A DNA stretch of 64,000 nt from Anas platyrhynchos (lineage: Eukaryota; Chordata; Aves; Anseriformes; Anatidae), in assembly GCF_047663525.1 (NCBI RefSeq), contig NC_092600.1:6963501-7027500 (forward strand). The letters are read 5' to 3'. Under the pieces are notes generated by a model. That model worked only from the letters and a program-made list of their open reading frames with translations. It did no database searches and was not told where the DNA came from. The position numbers and the translations under genes were made by a program. Of the stretch, positions 21,401 through 34,050 are shown one piece after another (the first letter of the stretch is position 1; every line of letters starts with the position of its first letter).

Positions 21401-23897
21401 CAGAGGTGTAATTGAGAGCAGAAATTGGCCAGCAATTCTGTTGACAGCATGTGAACCAGAACAAAATTTTGTATTTCCCTGAGGCTATTTTGGTCCTTTA
21501 ACATTAACAAGTACAAAATAGATTTAGATTTGTCCATAAGGCAAGCTGATGTGGTTCTAAATGTGAGCAAGGAACTTTTTCTCCTGAAGAGGAAATAGCT
21601 CTTTTTAGATTATTCCGCATTTATGCTTAATAGATGCTAAAGGTAGTGCTTATCTCCTGTTCTCTGTATCACTTCCAGGTTGATTTGTTCCAGCTCCAAG
21701 TGAATACTCTGCGACGTTACAAGAGACATTATAAGCTGCAGACAAGGCCTGGACTCAACAAGGCTCAGCTAGCAGAAGTAAGTGATGGCAAGGGGTACTA
21801 TTATCTTCATCATTAAAAATCGTTTTCGCTCCTATACTGAGGTGCCCACTTTCTGGACACCAGTACCTGTGGTGGCTATTGTTAGCACGTCCCATGTGCT
21901 CTGCAGTAGTTCTCAGGAGATGGTGCCAACAGAAAGCTGCGTGCTTTCTTTCACTGGAGATGGTCATGGAAAACATGGAAGCTGGCTATTGAAAGCATGT
22001 TTTAGTAACTTGCTTTCCTCTGCTTCCTTTCCCTCCTTGTTCATAGTCCCCATTCTAATACCTTTAGGAAAGAGAAAGAGAACCTAGCTTTGAGTGGCTT
22101 GGATGTTATCTGAAAATCACTGTTCTGCTGGAACTCAAGCATACCCATTAATAGTCACCTGAAGTGCCCCTATTATTTTCTCTTTCCTCACAGCCACTTG
22201 AACTGGTTGGAATTGCTTATTATTTAAGGCAAAATCTGACCATGACTTCCGATTGCTTATTTCCCTCTCTTGTCCAGATTATCTTATGATTCTCTAGTAA
22301 GTTAACATGTAAAAGTCTTTTTTTTTTTTCTTAAGGTCTTTTCCTGTGTTGTTGTTTGTTTTTTTTTTTCCACACCATACTTAAGAAATAACTGTGCAAC
22401 TCTGTTATTCAGGCTAGTTGTGCATGGTGTGCATCTGCTCTGCTCTCTCTCCTCACTTGATCTGAAGGTTTTCTCTACGAAAAGTCTTTTCTAAACTTGG
22501 AGGAACTGTAGCAGTTAAGAATGATGAGGTTGTTTTTGTAAGCTGAGGTTGTCACAACTGTCTGCCCAGAATTGAATAGTTTTGCTGCTGCTTTAAAGAA
22601 CAACAACCATCAGACCAAAAAAGACAGTGAAACACTTTCTAGTTCTTTCCAAGTCAGGGAATGAGTGCACAGAGTATAGAGAATGTGTAGTGTAATGCAC
22701 GTAGGAGCAAGGTAAACGAAGTAGGGTGGTTGTGTGTCCACATTAGTAGAGCTGATTTATCATGTTATAACGAACTGTCTGCCAGTTACCTCCTGCCATG
22801 AAAGGCTACATACTTGAGCAATTTACCATTCATATGCTCAGGAGGAAAAAATAATAAATAAAACTACTGTGCAAGCAGAAAATAACCTTAAAGGGAGCCT
22901 AACTTAAAGTTGTCACACACTTCCCAGATTTCCTGTGAAGTCTGAGCAGCTTTGACCCTACGCTGGATCCTCGTCCAGCTCCCATGCTTGAATCACTGCT
23001 GCCTGAGGCTCTTAGACTCCTGCTGCTACCCCACCGTAAGGAAAACTCAAACTTCCATAAATCTTCTTGGAGTGACTTGATGCAGGCTGAGGAATAAAAT
23101 TCAGCTTTGGAGCTGTATTGGGTACCAATAAGAGCTTATTCCCTATTAGAGGCAGACCTCATCCAGCTCCAGTGGTTTTTTTTTATTCACTTTCTGAGGA
23201 AAAAGCAGCTAATGGTTCAGGGCTTATGCTCAGTTCAGAGAGGAGTAGCCTTAACTGAACTCTAATCTTCCCATTGCAAATCCTCTGGTGTACCTTTCAG
23301 TAAAAGCTTAAGTAAAAGCTTATTTTTCTTTTGACTCAAAATCTTCGCTACATCTGGTTCACAAAGCAAAGTGTTTCAGTATTTCTGACACTCTCCTTAA
23401 AATACCATGATGCAGGGAAAGCTTACTTTTCCAAATAATCTCGGCATGAAATGCCACTGAAGAGAGAATATGCTGCTTTGGCAGGAGGACATTCTGGCTT
23501 CCAAATTCTGCTTGTAGGTTGGCTGCAAATAGTGCTGACGTAGCAAGACTGCTCGGTTCATATGCGTATTGCAGCTGTAAAGAGAGAGAGACAGAGAGAG
23601 AGAGAGGTAAATGAGGACTGACACTTTGAATTGGTGCATGTTTGCCTAAAAGCATATTATGCTCAGTGGCCATAAAATAATTTTAGGAAAACACAGAAAA
23701 CCCGTAGTTCTGGATATTTCCACTTTTTAATTTCCGAATTTTTGTCTTTCTGCATGTTCTCCTTCTAGACTGTCAGTCGTCACTTCAGGAATATTCCTGT
23801 GAATGAGAAAGAGACGCTTGCATATTTCATCTATATGGTAAAGAACAACAAGAGCAGGCTGGACCAGAAATCAGAAAGTAGCAAGCAACTAGAATGA
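18227..23897 (+). CDS. SAP30L: Histone deacetylase complex subunit SAP30-like
   Basis: Spliced CDS: join(18227-18412, 20142-20264, 21679-21777, 23769-23897), 178 residues, all phase 0, canonical GT-AG introns. SAP30L is a nuclear/nucleolar subunit of the Sin3-HDAC corepressor that bridges Sin3 and DNA or phosphoinositides. What is seen: N-terminal [13 protein letters not shown]; the atypical C2CH zinc finger with C24 (or C25), C33, C69 and H72, matching the known ligands of human SAP30L; a basic NKRKRK stretch (81-86) acting as NLS/polybasic region; an acidic [12 protein letters not shown] spacer; and a C-terminal Sin3-binding domain (about 104-178) ending KSESSKQLE. The N-terminus lacks most of a short Ala-rich stretch I recall in human SAP30L (183 aa). 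The full-length start is chosen because MNGFSTEED is the family N-terminus. SAP30L rather than SAP30 is supported by sequence and synteny. Confidence 0.97.
18413..20141 (+). other. SAP30L: SAP30L intron 1
   Basis: 1729-bp GT-AG intron. The first 100 bp continue the CpG island, then composition becomes AT-rich. No exon, RNA gene or mobile element was recognised. Confidence 0.9.
20142..20264 (+). CDS. SAP30L: SAP30L exon 2
   Basis: 41 codons, acceptor CCGTAG ending at 20141, donor GTTAGT at 20265. It encodes [20 protein letters not shown], with zinc ligands C69 and H72, the basic KRKRK stretch and the acidic [11 protein letters not shown] segment. Confidence 0.96.
20265..21678 (+). other. SAP30L: SAP30L intron 2
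   Basis: 1414-bp GT-AG intron with the slightly unusual donor GTTAGT. Reading through it adds about 44 residues before a stop at 20394-20396, so intron retention would truncate the protein. Nothing else was recognised. Confidence 0.9.
21679..21777 (+). CDS. SAP30L: SAP30L exon 3
   Basis: 33 codons, acceptor ACTTCCAG ending at 21678, donor GTAAGT at 21778. It encodes [20 protein letters not shown] onward, the first part of the Sin3-interaction domain. Confidence 0.96.
21778..23768 (+). other. SAP30L: SAP30L intron 3
   Basis: 1991-bp GT-AG intron. It includes a (GA)n microsatellite at 23581-23607 and T runs near 22319 and 22360. No gene was recognised in it. Confidence 0.9.
23581..23607. repeat. 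(GA)n microsatellite
   Basis: AG dinucleotide repeat with one ACAG interruption, in SAP30L intron 3. Confidence 0.85.
23769..23897 (+). CDS. SAP30L: SAP30L exon 4 (coding part) and stop
   Basis: 42 codons plus TGA (23895-23897), acceptor CCTTCTAG ending at 23768. It encodes [20 protein letters not shown] onward and ends KQLE, the conserved SAP30L C-terminus. Confidence 0.96.
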   Translation, partial: TVSRHFRNIPVNEKETLAYFIYMVKNNKSRLDQKSESSKQLE

Positions 23898-26800
23898 AGA
23901 TTAACAAGACTCGGAATAAGAGGGATCTTGAAGGAACAGATGGTATTGTGCATTTTAGGTATATAAAAACTGTTGAAGTATATTGTAAATTTTTTTTTAA
24001 ACGCAGTAAGTCTGGATGACAGGAAAGTATAGACATTCTTATCAGGAATATATGAAAACATGTGCACAGCATGTTTCTGAAGACTTCTCTTCCCCTCGTT
24101 TAAAAGTCACATTGGAATCAAGAAATGAGGATAATGAGGAAACAAAGTAAACTCGTAGGACTGCAGAGTCTGCCAACTCAGTGTTTTAAAACATTTCTGG
24201 AAATCTGCATCTCAATGTAATTTAGATCACAGATGGATTTTTTTCACTGAATTTAGACTGCATCACAAAACACCATGCAGTTTGTCTTGGCACAGGACTG
24301 GAATAGCGGCAGAGATGAAATTCATTATCGAGGTGCGTGGGTCAGAAGTTTGTCTGAAGCTTGCTCCCCACCTACACGTGCTCTGTCTTGCCTTGAGTCA
24401 GTGCTTCAAGTCTCAAACTTCTACAAATGCTCCAGCTCACCAAATGTACTCCAGTGAACGCTACTTGACTAGTCTGAAATTTTATTTTTTTCACCTTGTT
24501 TCACCCGACATGGAAGCCAAACAACTTTCTACAGTCGCTGTTTTTCTAAGTTCTTTTATTTAAGAACTCACTACTTAATTGTCTGTAAGCATTTAAGAAC
24601 TTCTGCAGTTCTTCAGAATGTGGTATCAAGGCAAATACAGCTTATTTGCTGGGTTTGATTGCGTTGGTAGAAATGCTCATTTAATTCACTTGTATGTGTT
24701 TCCCTTGTATTCAAGGCTGGGTGATGATAGGTGAAAGAATGGGTTCAACATCTGTCTCTTAATCTCTGTGCCACGTCAGCTATCAGTCACAGGTGACGGG
24801 ATTTTCACACTGAAGCTAGGCTTCGGCAGATGTCCCAAAACTGCTGTGTGGATTAAGAGGCTTGGCAGTGTAAAGACATGCTAACGGGTGTAGTGCCATA
24901 AGCAGGGTAGCAAACTGGCTGGAGCATGATGCATTTCATCTGCCTTTACAAGCAAACAAAGCATCCTGAGTATTGAAGCACTTGCCTTTTATGAGCATTA
25001 TGTGTGCTTTCTGAGAGTTCTCTGAAGCAGAGGGTGGCATGCTGGTGCTCGCTAACAGGGCACTGTAGGAAGAAATAATATCCTGTTATTTAAGGCCGAG
25101 GTGTCCTTACAACTAACACAGTAGTTATTTTGGCAAAAGGAGCTTATGAAAGTGTTGCTCGTGACTGTCTGTTCTCCTGTGACCTCAAATTCTACTCAAG
25201 GGGATCTCACGATTTAAAGCACCACTCTGTTTCCATGCTGTCCTAACCAATGTCTCTGCTCTGTCAAAAGATGCCAAGACTCCGCGTAGAGAGTGTATTC
25301 TCAACAAGCCTTAAGCAATGAACTGAACAGTAAAAAAAAAAAAAAACAAACAACATTGGCTAGCATTTTGCCAATGGCAGGTTTTAATATTCCCAAACTG
25401 GATGAAGCTTTGTTGAAGAACAGAACACACAGGTCACAATCCCAGCTTTGTACTGCATCACGTGTTTTGTAAGGCATGAAGGGTTCACGCAGTGAAACTC
25501 TTGCTGAAGCTCTCCCAGGGTCTCTTTAAAAATCACGTCAATTTAAAGCAAGCTGTTCACATCAGCTGTGAATTGTGTGCTAATATTCTATCAAGTTAAA
25601 TGAATTTCAGTGTGTTTAAAGTCCTGTGTCATAGGCACAATAATCTGTTATGGTACATGCCCCATTTGTGAAGTTTTGGAGAGTGTGATGGTTTCAGCAT
25701 TTCCTTGTTTGTTTCCATATGGATTTTAAGAACATTGGACATGAGAGAGGCTTGCGGAATGAGGAGAGGATGTCTTGCATTGGTATTTCATAAATGTTTA
25801 AAATTTTCCCAATTATCCTGGTCCTTTCCTTACTGAAAGGGTGGAGCAATTCCCACATCAGTCAACATGATCTGGCTTCTCTCATTCAAGACAGATAGGT
25901 AAAGTGGTACGTTCTCTGACTGCATGTTAATATTCCAAGTGCTCATGTAATCAGAGGATATCACCAAGGGAAAACGAGTTTCTGAGTTGAGAGTTGTGCC
26001 TCATCGTAACTTCTAGACCAAAACTGTAAAAAATGTAGTTTGGGGGTTTCTTTTTTGTTGTTGTATTTGTGTTTTTTTTTGTTGTTGTTGTCATTTGATT
26101 TTATGTCTAAAAGTAAATAAATCTGTTGGGGGTGTTTTAGCAGCCAGCAGCAAAATGATTCTTTTCAAGGAAATACGGTGGCAGGTTCCATCTGTTCAGG
26201 TGTATTCACTGGAATGCTTTGTGCAGAGGTGGTATCCAGGAAGCTTTTTTTTTCTGAAAATAATCAATGGATGTAAATTGTGATTCTTGGTTTCTCTCTT
26301 AAAGCAATTATACTTTTGGGGAAAAATTCTTAGTGAAATATGATGATGAAGAGATGTTTACCAGCCATTAGCAGTTGTTTATAAGGTGGAAAGCTTCGGG
26401 GCAGGATACCAAAGAAACAGAAGAGTCTTTGGCTGTCAGACCCCATAGCCTTATAAACCCTTGCAAATGCCTTATTACCTTGTTCTCAACTTAGCCAGAG
26501 CAAAAACGCCTTGAGCAAAAGAAAGCTGATGTCTCGCTGGAAGGGTTAGCCACTTTCTGGCTGCCACACTATAAACTGAAATCACATGTCAATTCAGTAG
26601 CAATATCCATGTTCAGGGTGCCTGTGATTCTTGAAAAGCATTTAGTGTCTAATAACCAGAAAACGCAACAATGCAATTGTCATTCTGTATAATACCGTTC
26701 TGTGTATTTGATTCCTTATGCTGCATGCCAATTAAAAACAGACTTTCCAACTTTTTTTAAAAAAAAACCTTCAAGTAAATGTGTTTGAACCTCACACTTG

Positions 26801-28860
26801 TGAAGCCATGAGGTAGGACATTTTCTCAGCACTTTTAGATGGGACTCGTTGGAAAGGTGGAAGACCCAAATTGCTTTGGCTGGTGTGATAAGTTGTTGGA
26901 TTTTTTTTTTCCTTTTTGCATTTTGCTTTTCACAGATGGGCCTTAAATTCTGTCTAGCTTTGAACCATGGAGCTCAAGCCTTGGGGCATGGGGGATGACC
27001 ACGTCATCTTCTGTTCATAATAGTGGAAGCTTCCATCTTCCAAGCCTGCATAGGTGACGTTCACCCAGGGGCAGAGAATCGTCTTTGAAGCCCTCAAGCC
27101 ATTACATAGCCAAACTCAATTACATAGACTAATTCAATTCTCACTGAAAAGTTGTATCAACTTCATTAGACCTCTGACCAGATCCAAAGCCATTAGTAGG
27201 AAATCCAAATAATGCAGAAACATCTCTAAGAGTTAATTTCATCCTCTATGCTGACCCTCTGCTCACTTTAAGGGAAGAAGAAGAAATCATTGTTGGTAGT
27301 TATTGGCTTGAGCTCAACTCGAGGGAGTTTCAAGTATGTGAAGACTGGAGTAAGCAGCAATCTGATGGCTGAAAAATGCAAATATATCCAAGGAGGCTGT
27401 GTTAGAATGCATTTAAAAAAAAAAAAAAACTGCATCATGAATATCGTATATCAACCTGAACTAAACAATTGCATCAAAAGCTAACGTTTCTTTTGACAGG
27501 CACTTTAGATGCTCAGACTGAGAAAAGCAGAAGGGGCAGGTTTGTGCTGCTTGTCCCCAGTACTGTGGTATCCCAATTTTCCTTAGAAATCTGGGTGTAA
27601 AACAGTAGATACTGTGGCATGCAAAACTTGACCTAAACACGTTAAGTCTGGCATTTTAAGTTAATCTAAAGTGCAAGCTGGCTTTGGAGAGGCTTTGGAA
27701 TGAAGAGCAGAAAAAATCTGCAGTAAGTGCATTTTTTGAAGTGGGTCACAGTGGCGAAGAGACGAAGAAACAGGACACGTGCGGCCCACAGAAGGAATGA
27801 GCAAAACACCCTTCCACTGCTAGCAGCACGGGGAAGGTTTGTTCTGTGTCGACTCTCGTAATGGATGTTTTATGAGAGGGGAAGAAGGGGGGAGCTGTGC
27901 ACTTTACGTCTTTTGGTTGAGCCAAATGTAAATACCAATGGGAGATCTTCAGCAGTAACTGCAGTTGGAGGGGAGAGGAGCGGTCTGCTGGGGGACTGTT
28001 TGTTTACACTGGCCGATCGTTCCGCTTCCCCAGAGCACTAGCGTCACTTTTCCTCCACACATTAACAGAGTGGGTAACACGAGGTGGTCTCCCTTCCGAA
28101 AGGAGCCCTTGCACTGCCCGCAGCGCTGACTGAAGAGTCCCAAAGGCGAAGGAATGTTTTTGATGCCTCACTCCTCTTGTCACTGACGCCCGTGAGCCAT
28201 CTCTAGCTTACCGAGCTGGGGAGGGCTCATTTTCCCCTTTCAAAGTGCAAATGAACTGTTACAACGGGAGGTACTCCTCGCACTTCTCACAGCTATTCCC
28301 GCTCTCGCGTTTTTGACTTGCCTGCGAACACATCTGTTTGGAATGAATTAGTGGTTGAAGAAAGAGTGGGGAGAGAAGGGGGGCTCCTGCCTTAAACTTG
28401 AACTTCCCTCGCGAGCAGCTCTGCAGGCCGTCCTGTGCTTCAGCAGGCTCTGGGATCTCCTGCTGCACCCCGACGGGGCTGGGTGTGCTCCTGTCCTAGG
28501 TACAGCTCTCTGCTCCACGGCCACGGTGCAGGGGAGGTAAATCGCAGGTAACTGGCAGAACGGCTTGGAGTCTCTTAATGGGCTTACTGGGAGAGAAAAA
28601 CTGTGTTCCCTCTTCTGTTTCTGGCCTCCATGTGTTGTGCTGATCTTATGCCAAATGTTTTGGACACCTTGTATTTTTAACTGTAAGATAGCTGTGTATT
28701 GTTAAAGCGACTTAGTAACTTATAGCGAGACTGTAGAACTCATTTCTCTGAGGTGTAGGAAATGTCCTGCTTCCACTGTGTATGAGACTTTAACTCTGTA
28801 CTGTCTGACAAAGATCAAATGCTGAATTTCACTTTAATAAATGATCTATCTAGCAACAAG
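23898..28860 (+). other. SAP30L: Probable SAP30L 3' UTR
   Basis: About 5 kb without coding potential after the SAP30L stop, AT-rich, with frequent T/A runs and no promoter-like island until the next CpG-rich patches. AATAAA signals occur at 26116-26121 and 28836-28841. The block 28610-28860 has the look of a conserved 3' UTR end. Alternative shorter 3' ends are likely, and part of this stretch may be intergenic. Confidence 0.4.
28836..28841 (+). terminator. SAP30L: Candidate distal SAP30L poly(A) signal
   Basis: AATAAA in CTTTAATAAATGATC, followed within about 35 bp by T/GT-rich sequence (GCTGCGTTTGCCTTTCTG). A proximal AATAAA lies at 26116-26121. Confidence 0.4.
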
Positions 28861-30769
28861 GCCTACGTTCCCTGCTGCGTTTGCCTTTCTGCCCTTAGCA
28901 TTTTCAGTTCCAGAGCCAATGAAGTTTTGCTTTGCATGGATGTTTTGTGCCAGGCTTGTCTGATTCACCGTCATTTCCCACCCACCTTCCTAGGGCTGAA
29001 AATATTGCAGACGTGGAAGGGAGAATGGCACCTGCTGACTAGGATATGCCAAGCCTGAAGTAGAAAACTCAGGTCATCGGCTATTTTGTGACATAACTGT
29101 GTGGGTTGCTGCAGGATAAATCACGGAGTCTCTGGAGTGCAACAAAAAGCCTCAGGAGGAAGCTGGAGTTAGCTGGAGAGTTGGGGGACCTTACAGTGCA
29201 GGGAATTTGGGGCTTTTCCATGACAGTTTTTTTTTTTTCCCCTCCCTGTCATGAACAGTCAGTCAAGTGCGATGTCTCATTTGATTGTGTTTCCTAATGA
29301 ATCTTCTTTATGCAAAGTTCAGCCTTGAGCTTCTGTTTCCTTCTCGAGAACACCCTTGGCTGCGTTTCATGCATGACTTCCAGCTCCCGTCATCCAGTCA
29401 CAGCGGCGTGCCCGGCTGATAAGGTGGGTGCTACTCCTGAGCAATGCTGTCACACAGCATCCCAGCATTAAATCCATTGAGAGATCCTTTTCTGTGTAGT
29501 GCTTTGTTTCATTTTCCTGTAGTTTTTCATCTCAAACATCATTTTTGTACACCAAAGATGTCTAATTTTTTTTTTTCTGCAGCAAGGAAGTGAGTGATGC
29601 CAGAAATTGGGGATTTGGTACTTGTTCTCCTGAACTCTGTCATGGCGTTTCCTAAGTCTCTGCTGGCAGTGTCTGAGGTATGTTTTAGCCTTGATTTTTA
29701 GCCAGGAAAGAGGTTGTAGCGTAGCTTTTCAGACACTTGGACTCTCACAGAGGAGGATGAGAGGATGTTGAGAGTTTTATGTTCAAAATACCTGACCTGA
29801 ATATATCATTGTCAAGTTAAATCACACTGTTCATGTGCAGTAAAGATTTGCACAGATAATTCTCCTTGAAACAATCACACACCACCTCCTGTATCCCTAT
29901 TCCTTGGTGCTGTCCTGCAGCCAGCTGACCTGCGCGCTCCTCATTGTTTGTTTTCAGCGAAATGCCTGCAGGGAGGAGGGTGGCAGCTTGTGCTGCTGCT
30001 CTTCTGTTTGCTGCTGGTGGCTTCCAGCCATGCGGAACATGTCTGGTCATACTGGAGTGGTGCCTGTGGCGGCGTTCGGTCCCCCCCTGCCCTACGTCCA
30101 GGGTGCTAGCTTTTGGCAGGGAGGAAGTGAGAATTCTTGGGAAGCGACCTTAGAGAACTGAGTCAAATTGTGATGATCTTTCTCACTCTGCTGTGAGAAA
30201 CAGCGATCAGTAATTATTCCTGAGTCTAATCTCTTGGTTAAAGACAGACCTCGATGTATCGGAGAGCTGGGAGAGACTGAGCTGGCACACCAGGAACATC
30301 CCAGTGTCCTCACCGTCTGTGTTTGTGGATATGTCTGGAGGCCTTAGCAAAGAACTGGGAGCTTTTCTGTGCGAGGCAGCGTGCTGCAAATGTTGTCCCT
30401 GTCCCGGGGAGCTCACAGCTGAAGAAGACCAGAGGTGGCACAGGCAGGCACCACAGCGCAAGGAGCAAGGGCAGGTCGCTCCGCAGGGCATCACTTGCTT
30501 GTTGTCAGGCTTTTCTAGGAGGTAGCAGGGAAAGGTCTTCAGGTGAGGACAAGGGCAGCACACCCCAGTGGAAAGGGAAAAGCTGTGTCATTTATATTCC
30601 CAAACAGGTGAGCGTGGGTTCTTCTGCCAGCACCGTGAGGTGTCTCGTGCAGGGAGGAGAGGCAGAAGGGCTGTAGGAGAACAACCAAGCAGCAGTTATG
30701 CAGGTGCCATCTTCAGCAAGAGAGAGTGTACTGGAAACTGCAGTGATAGAAACAAACTGCTGGTGAATC

Positions 30770-30935
30770 TGTGATTTGTATAGACAGACAGATAATGTCG
30801 CTTAATCTCATTCTGGCTCCCCGCCAAGCAACCCACAGAAGATTTCATGCTCGAGCCCGGAGAGGAATCCGCTCAGTCTCTTTTTAACGCATTTACACTG
30901 AGAAACTGCACCAGCAGCAGATTGATTTGATCAAC
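30770..30935. promoter_or_regulatory. Candidate enhancer between SAP30L and HAND1
   Basis: Contains CAGACAGATAA (30785-30795, an SMAD-type CAGAC abutting a GATA core), GCTTAATCTC, AACGCATTTACAC and GATTGATTTGATCAA (PBX/HOX type). Sequence complexity is high and there is no reading frame. The role is inferred. Confidence 0.35.
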
Positions 30936-33914
30936 CCGAACCCACACGCCCCCCTCTGCGCTCCTGGCTGCCGTGCGAGGGCAGTGTTAGCTCAGCAAGC
31001 TGGGTGCTGGGTGCGCGCTGCCTGCACCTCCCAGCCCGGGGCTGTGCGGCTGCCTGGGGGGGACCAGGGACATTTTCCTGTCCCAAGGATGGCTCCTGCG
31101 GAGGAGCTGCCCGTACTTGTCAGATACCGGAAGAGGGATTACGCTGTAGTGGGATGTGGAGATCATAAAAATGGCTTGTTTGGTGTTTTTTTTTTCTCCC
31201 TGGTGGAGATTGAAATTGAACATGTCCGATTCTCTGCGTGAGCCTTCGTACGGCCTCCTCGCAATGTTGATGGAAACCAGGCTTCGGTTCTCTGCTCCTC
31301 AGCAGAAAAGGGCAGCGCAGAGGACTGGGGAAAAATGTGAATGTGGATTTAATGGTTTTATGTTTTAGAGATGTGGTTGAGCAGGCTGAGTGTGGAGAGG
31401 AGAACCTCAGAGCTTTTTTTTTTTTTTTTTCCTTCTTTTAATTTATTTCCCTTGTACCCAATAAGGGATGACTGCACAGTTCTGCCAGCACTCAATCTCA
31501 CTTTGCCAGGAGTTGGAGCCAATTTCACATCTCTTATCCTTGCAAGCACTGTTGGCTTCTTCCCTAAGTACCTCAAAGCCCCTTAATGTGCTTTTACTTA
31601 ATTGTTTTTGGAACATTTTCCAAGATCTGCTTCCTTTGCGTGTTGCAGGAAGTGCTCTGATCGCTGCGGCATCCTCAGCAGACAGCACCGAGGTGGAAGC
31701 AGAACTGCCAGAGTACAGAAAAGCAGGGGCTGAGACTGGGAAGGAGAGAAGCATCAGGTAGGTGGATGTCTCTGCTGTTCCTGCCACAGGTGGGGATCAC
31801 CAAGGAGCCTTAGAACAGCAGGCAGCACGTCCAGCCCCTCCGCACAGAGGTGGAGGGGAACAGCCCAGCACCTTCCCAGCCACAGGGGGCAGCCAGGATC
31901 CCACTGTCCCAAAATGGGGCCGTTCAGCTCTTCCCTGTCTGGTTTGCCCTGGAAGGATCCCTGTGCCCCCTAGGTTGACGTTTTCATTGTTTCAAACCCA
32001 CCTTCTCAACAGAACCAGTTTGTTTTTCTTGGAATTTCCATTAGCTTACTGAGCATGAGCCCTGACCCTCATGTAAAAAGCTGGGATTTAGGAGTGTTTG
32101 GTGTTCTGCTGCTGGCCTTGAGTCACCTCAGCTCTCTGTTTCTCCATTTCCCCAGGGATTAAAAACATGTTAAAGGCCCTTCACTGACCATTTCTTATAG
32201 GCTAGAACAAAGTACAGTGCTGGGGGAGCCACTGTCCTTCACCAGGCCACTTCTCACCCTCCCTTTTCTCTTTTCCGTGACCCTGTTTTCCCCATTCCTC
32301 CCTGCTGTTCATCTGATCCAAGTGGCATTCCCCAAAGGAGGCCAGTAAAGGTGTCTCTGCAAGGACTTTCCCACCTCTTTACGCCATGTTCCTACAAATA
32401 GGAGCCTAAAAGTGCATGGAATTGCTTGTTTTCGACCCTAAAAAGCTGGCTTGGTTCCTGGCTGTTTTGCAGCGTGAGTTGTTGAATGCAGCAGCCCAGG
32501 CACGGGTTTGTGTCAAGCTGGTGATCCTTCAGAGCAGAGCCTGCCCTCTGCTCTCTCTAACAGACATGGGACCAAAGTAGTAGGAACCGAATGGGAAAGG
32601 TTGAGCAGGTGAAGGAATTTTAAGGTTAATACAAACCTTGTGCACTAGCTTAGGTTTGTAACTCCTCCCAGCTTCTTGTTTTGGGAAGGAGCTCCCAGCT
32701 GAGGCACCTAAACCAGGCTGCTCTGACCCCCATGTCTCCCCCAGCTGCTCCTGCAAGTCAGTTATGGGCCAGGAGGATTTTTTTCAAGGTAGCTGTAGCC
32801 TAAGAAAAAAAAAAAAATCCTTTTTCCTCTCAATTCCTCAGCTTTCAGCCACTGGTGGCGCCATAAATTCCCCTGGCTCTCTGGTTACTGTAAAGTCTTT
32901 CAGGGTGGTCAGGACCTGAATTCCTCATGTGGAAGGAAGAACAAGCAGGCAAAAAGGAAGCACTGCAAGCAGGGACCTTCCCCGCCTCCTCGGTCCCTCT
33001 TGCTTTGTGCTCCCTCAGCTTGAGCCACCTGGATAACCACCTGCACGGCCACCCCCCAGTGAACACCCTCCCACCAAGCCACACTCCCCGCGGGGGCTCC
33101 AGTACTGATCCTCCGTGAGACAGCCCCAGCTCCCACCAGATTCCATCCTGGAGCCTAAACCCAGCTGCTGCGTGGGACACGAGTGGGCTGCTGTGTGGCA
33201 CGTGTCATCCAGCTTCACCTGAGGGCCGTGCTGAGATGCTCTGAGAAGAGCAGCAGGAAAATGACCACGAAGGGTCACTGCAGGAGAAGGTGCTTGCTGA
33301 CAGGGTTGCTCCACCACTGAGCAGGACAAGGAAGGGTCTTCCTGCAGAGAAAGCCATGGTAAGCACATGTGCCAAATCCTCTCCAAGCACAGGTCTTGTG
33401 AGAGGAGTGAATGCTTCTCCCAACACCCCGCACTGGAGAAGGGGCTTTCGTGGAGTGGATGGAAGTAGGGGCAGCCACAAGTGTACAAAGCCAAATTTAT
33501 TTAAAAATAATTAAAAACAAAAATGTGGGAGCCTTTATCTGCCCTCGTGGCTGCAGTCTTCCCAAGCCTGGAGGCTCTTTCTACAGCTACGGGTTGGAAA
33601 TGCATCTTCCCTTTGGGTGGGTCTCAGAACCACGTGATGAACCGGGCATGGAGATTTGAGGAAAAATCCCCTGAACTTTGCAACTGAGGGGCCCTCCGCT
33701 GGACAGCAAACCTTCACCTGAGTGGTACTCGCAGGAGACAGTCTGACTTGGGAGCCAGCAACTGGGCTCAGAGGCTCCGAGTGTTGGGAGAGGATCAAAA
33801 AGCTCCCCTGGCTGTAAATCTTTCACCTGCCATGTTACTCACTGGGGCTTGTGGCCATTCCTCCGAGGTCGGCCCCGGGTCAGGATTTCTCCTGTCTCTT
33901 TAGCCCCCAAACCT

Positions 33915-34050
33915 GGAGATTTTTGTCTTATCTTTGACGCCATCTTGACACCGAAAACAAATTATGGCCCAATTACCCTTCCCAAGAGGGGCTGGGGCTA
34001 CCCTAAGTGCCCAAAACTGTCGGGCGCTTCCTTAAGAGCTGGTAATTAGT
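33915..34050. promoter_or_regulatory. Candidate enhancer 3' of HAND1
   Basis: CTTATC (33927-33932, reverse GATAAG) runs into CTTTGACGCCA (33932-33942). Then follow AAATTATGGCCCAATTACC, an NKX2-type TAAGTG (34004-34009), TTAAG and TAATTA (34043-34048). This GATA/NKX/homeobox mix suits a cardiac enhancer, but it is a motif-only call. Confidence 0.35.
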
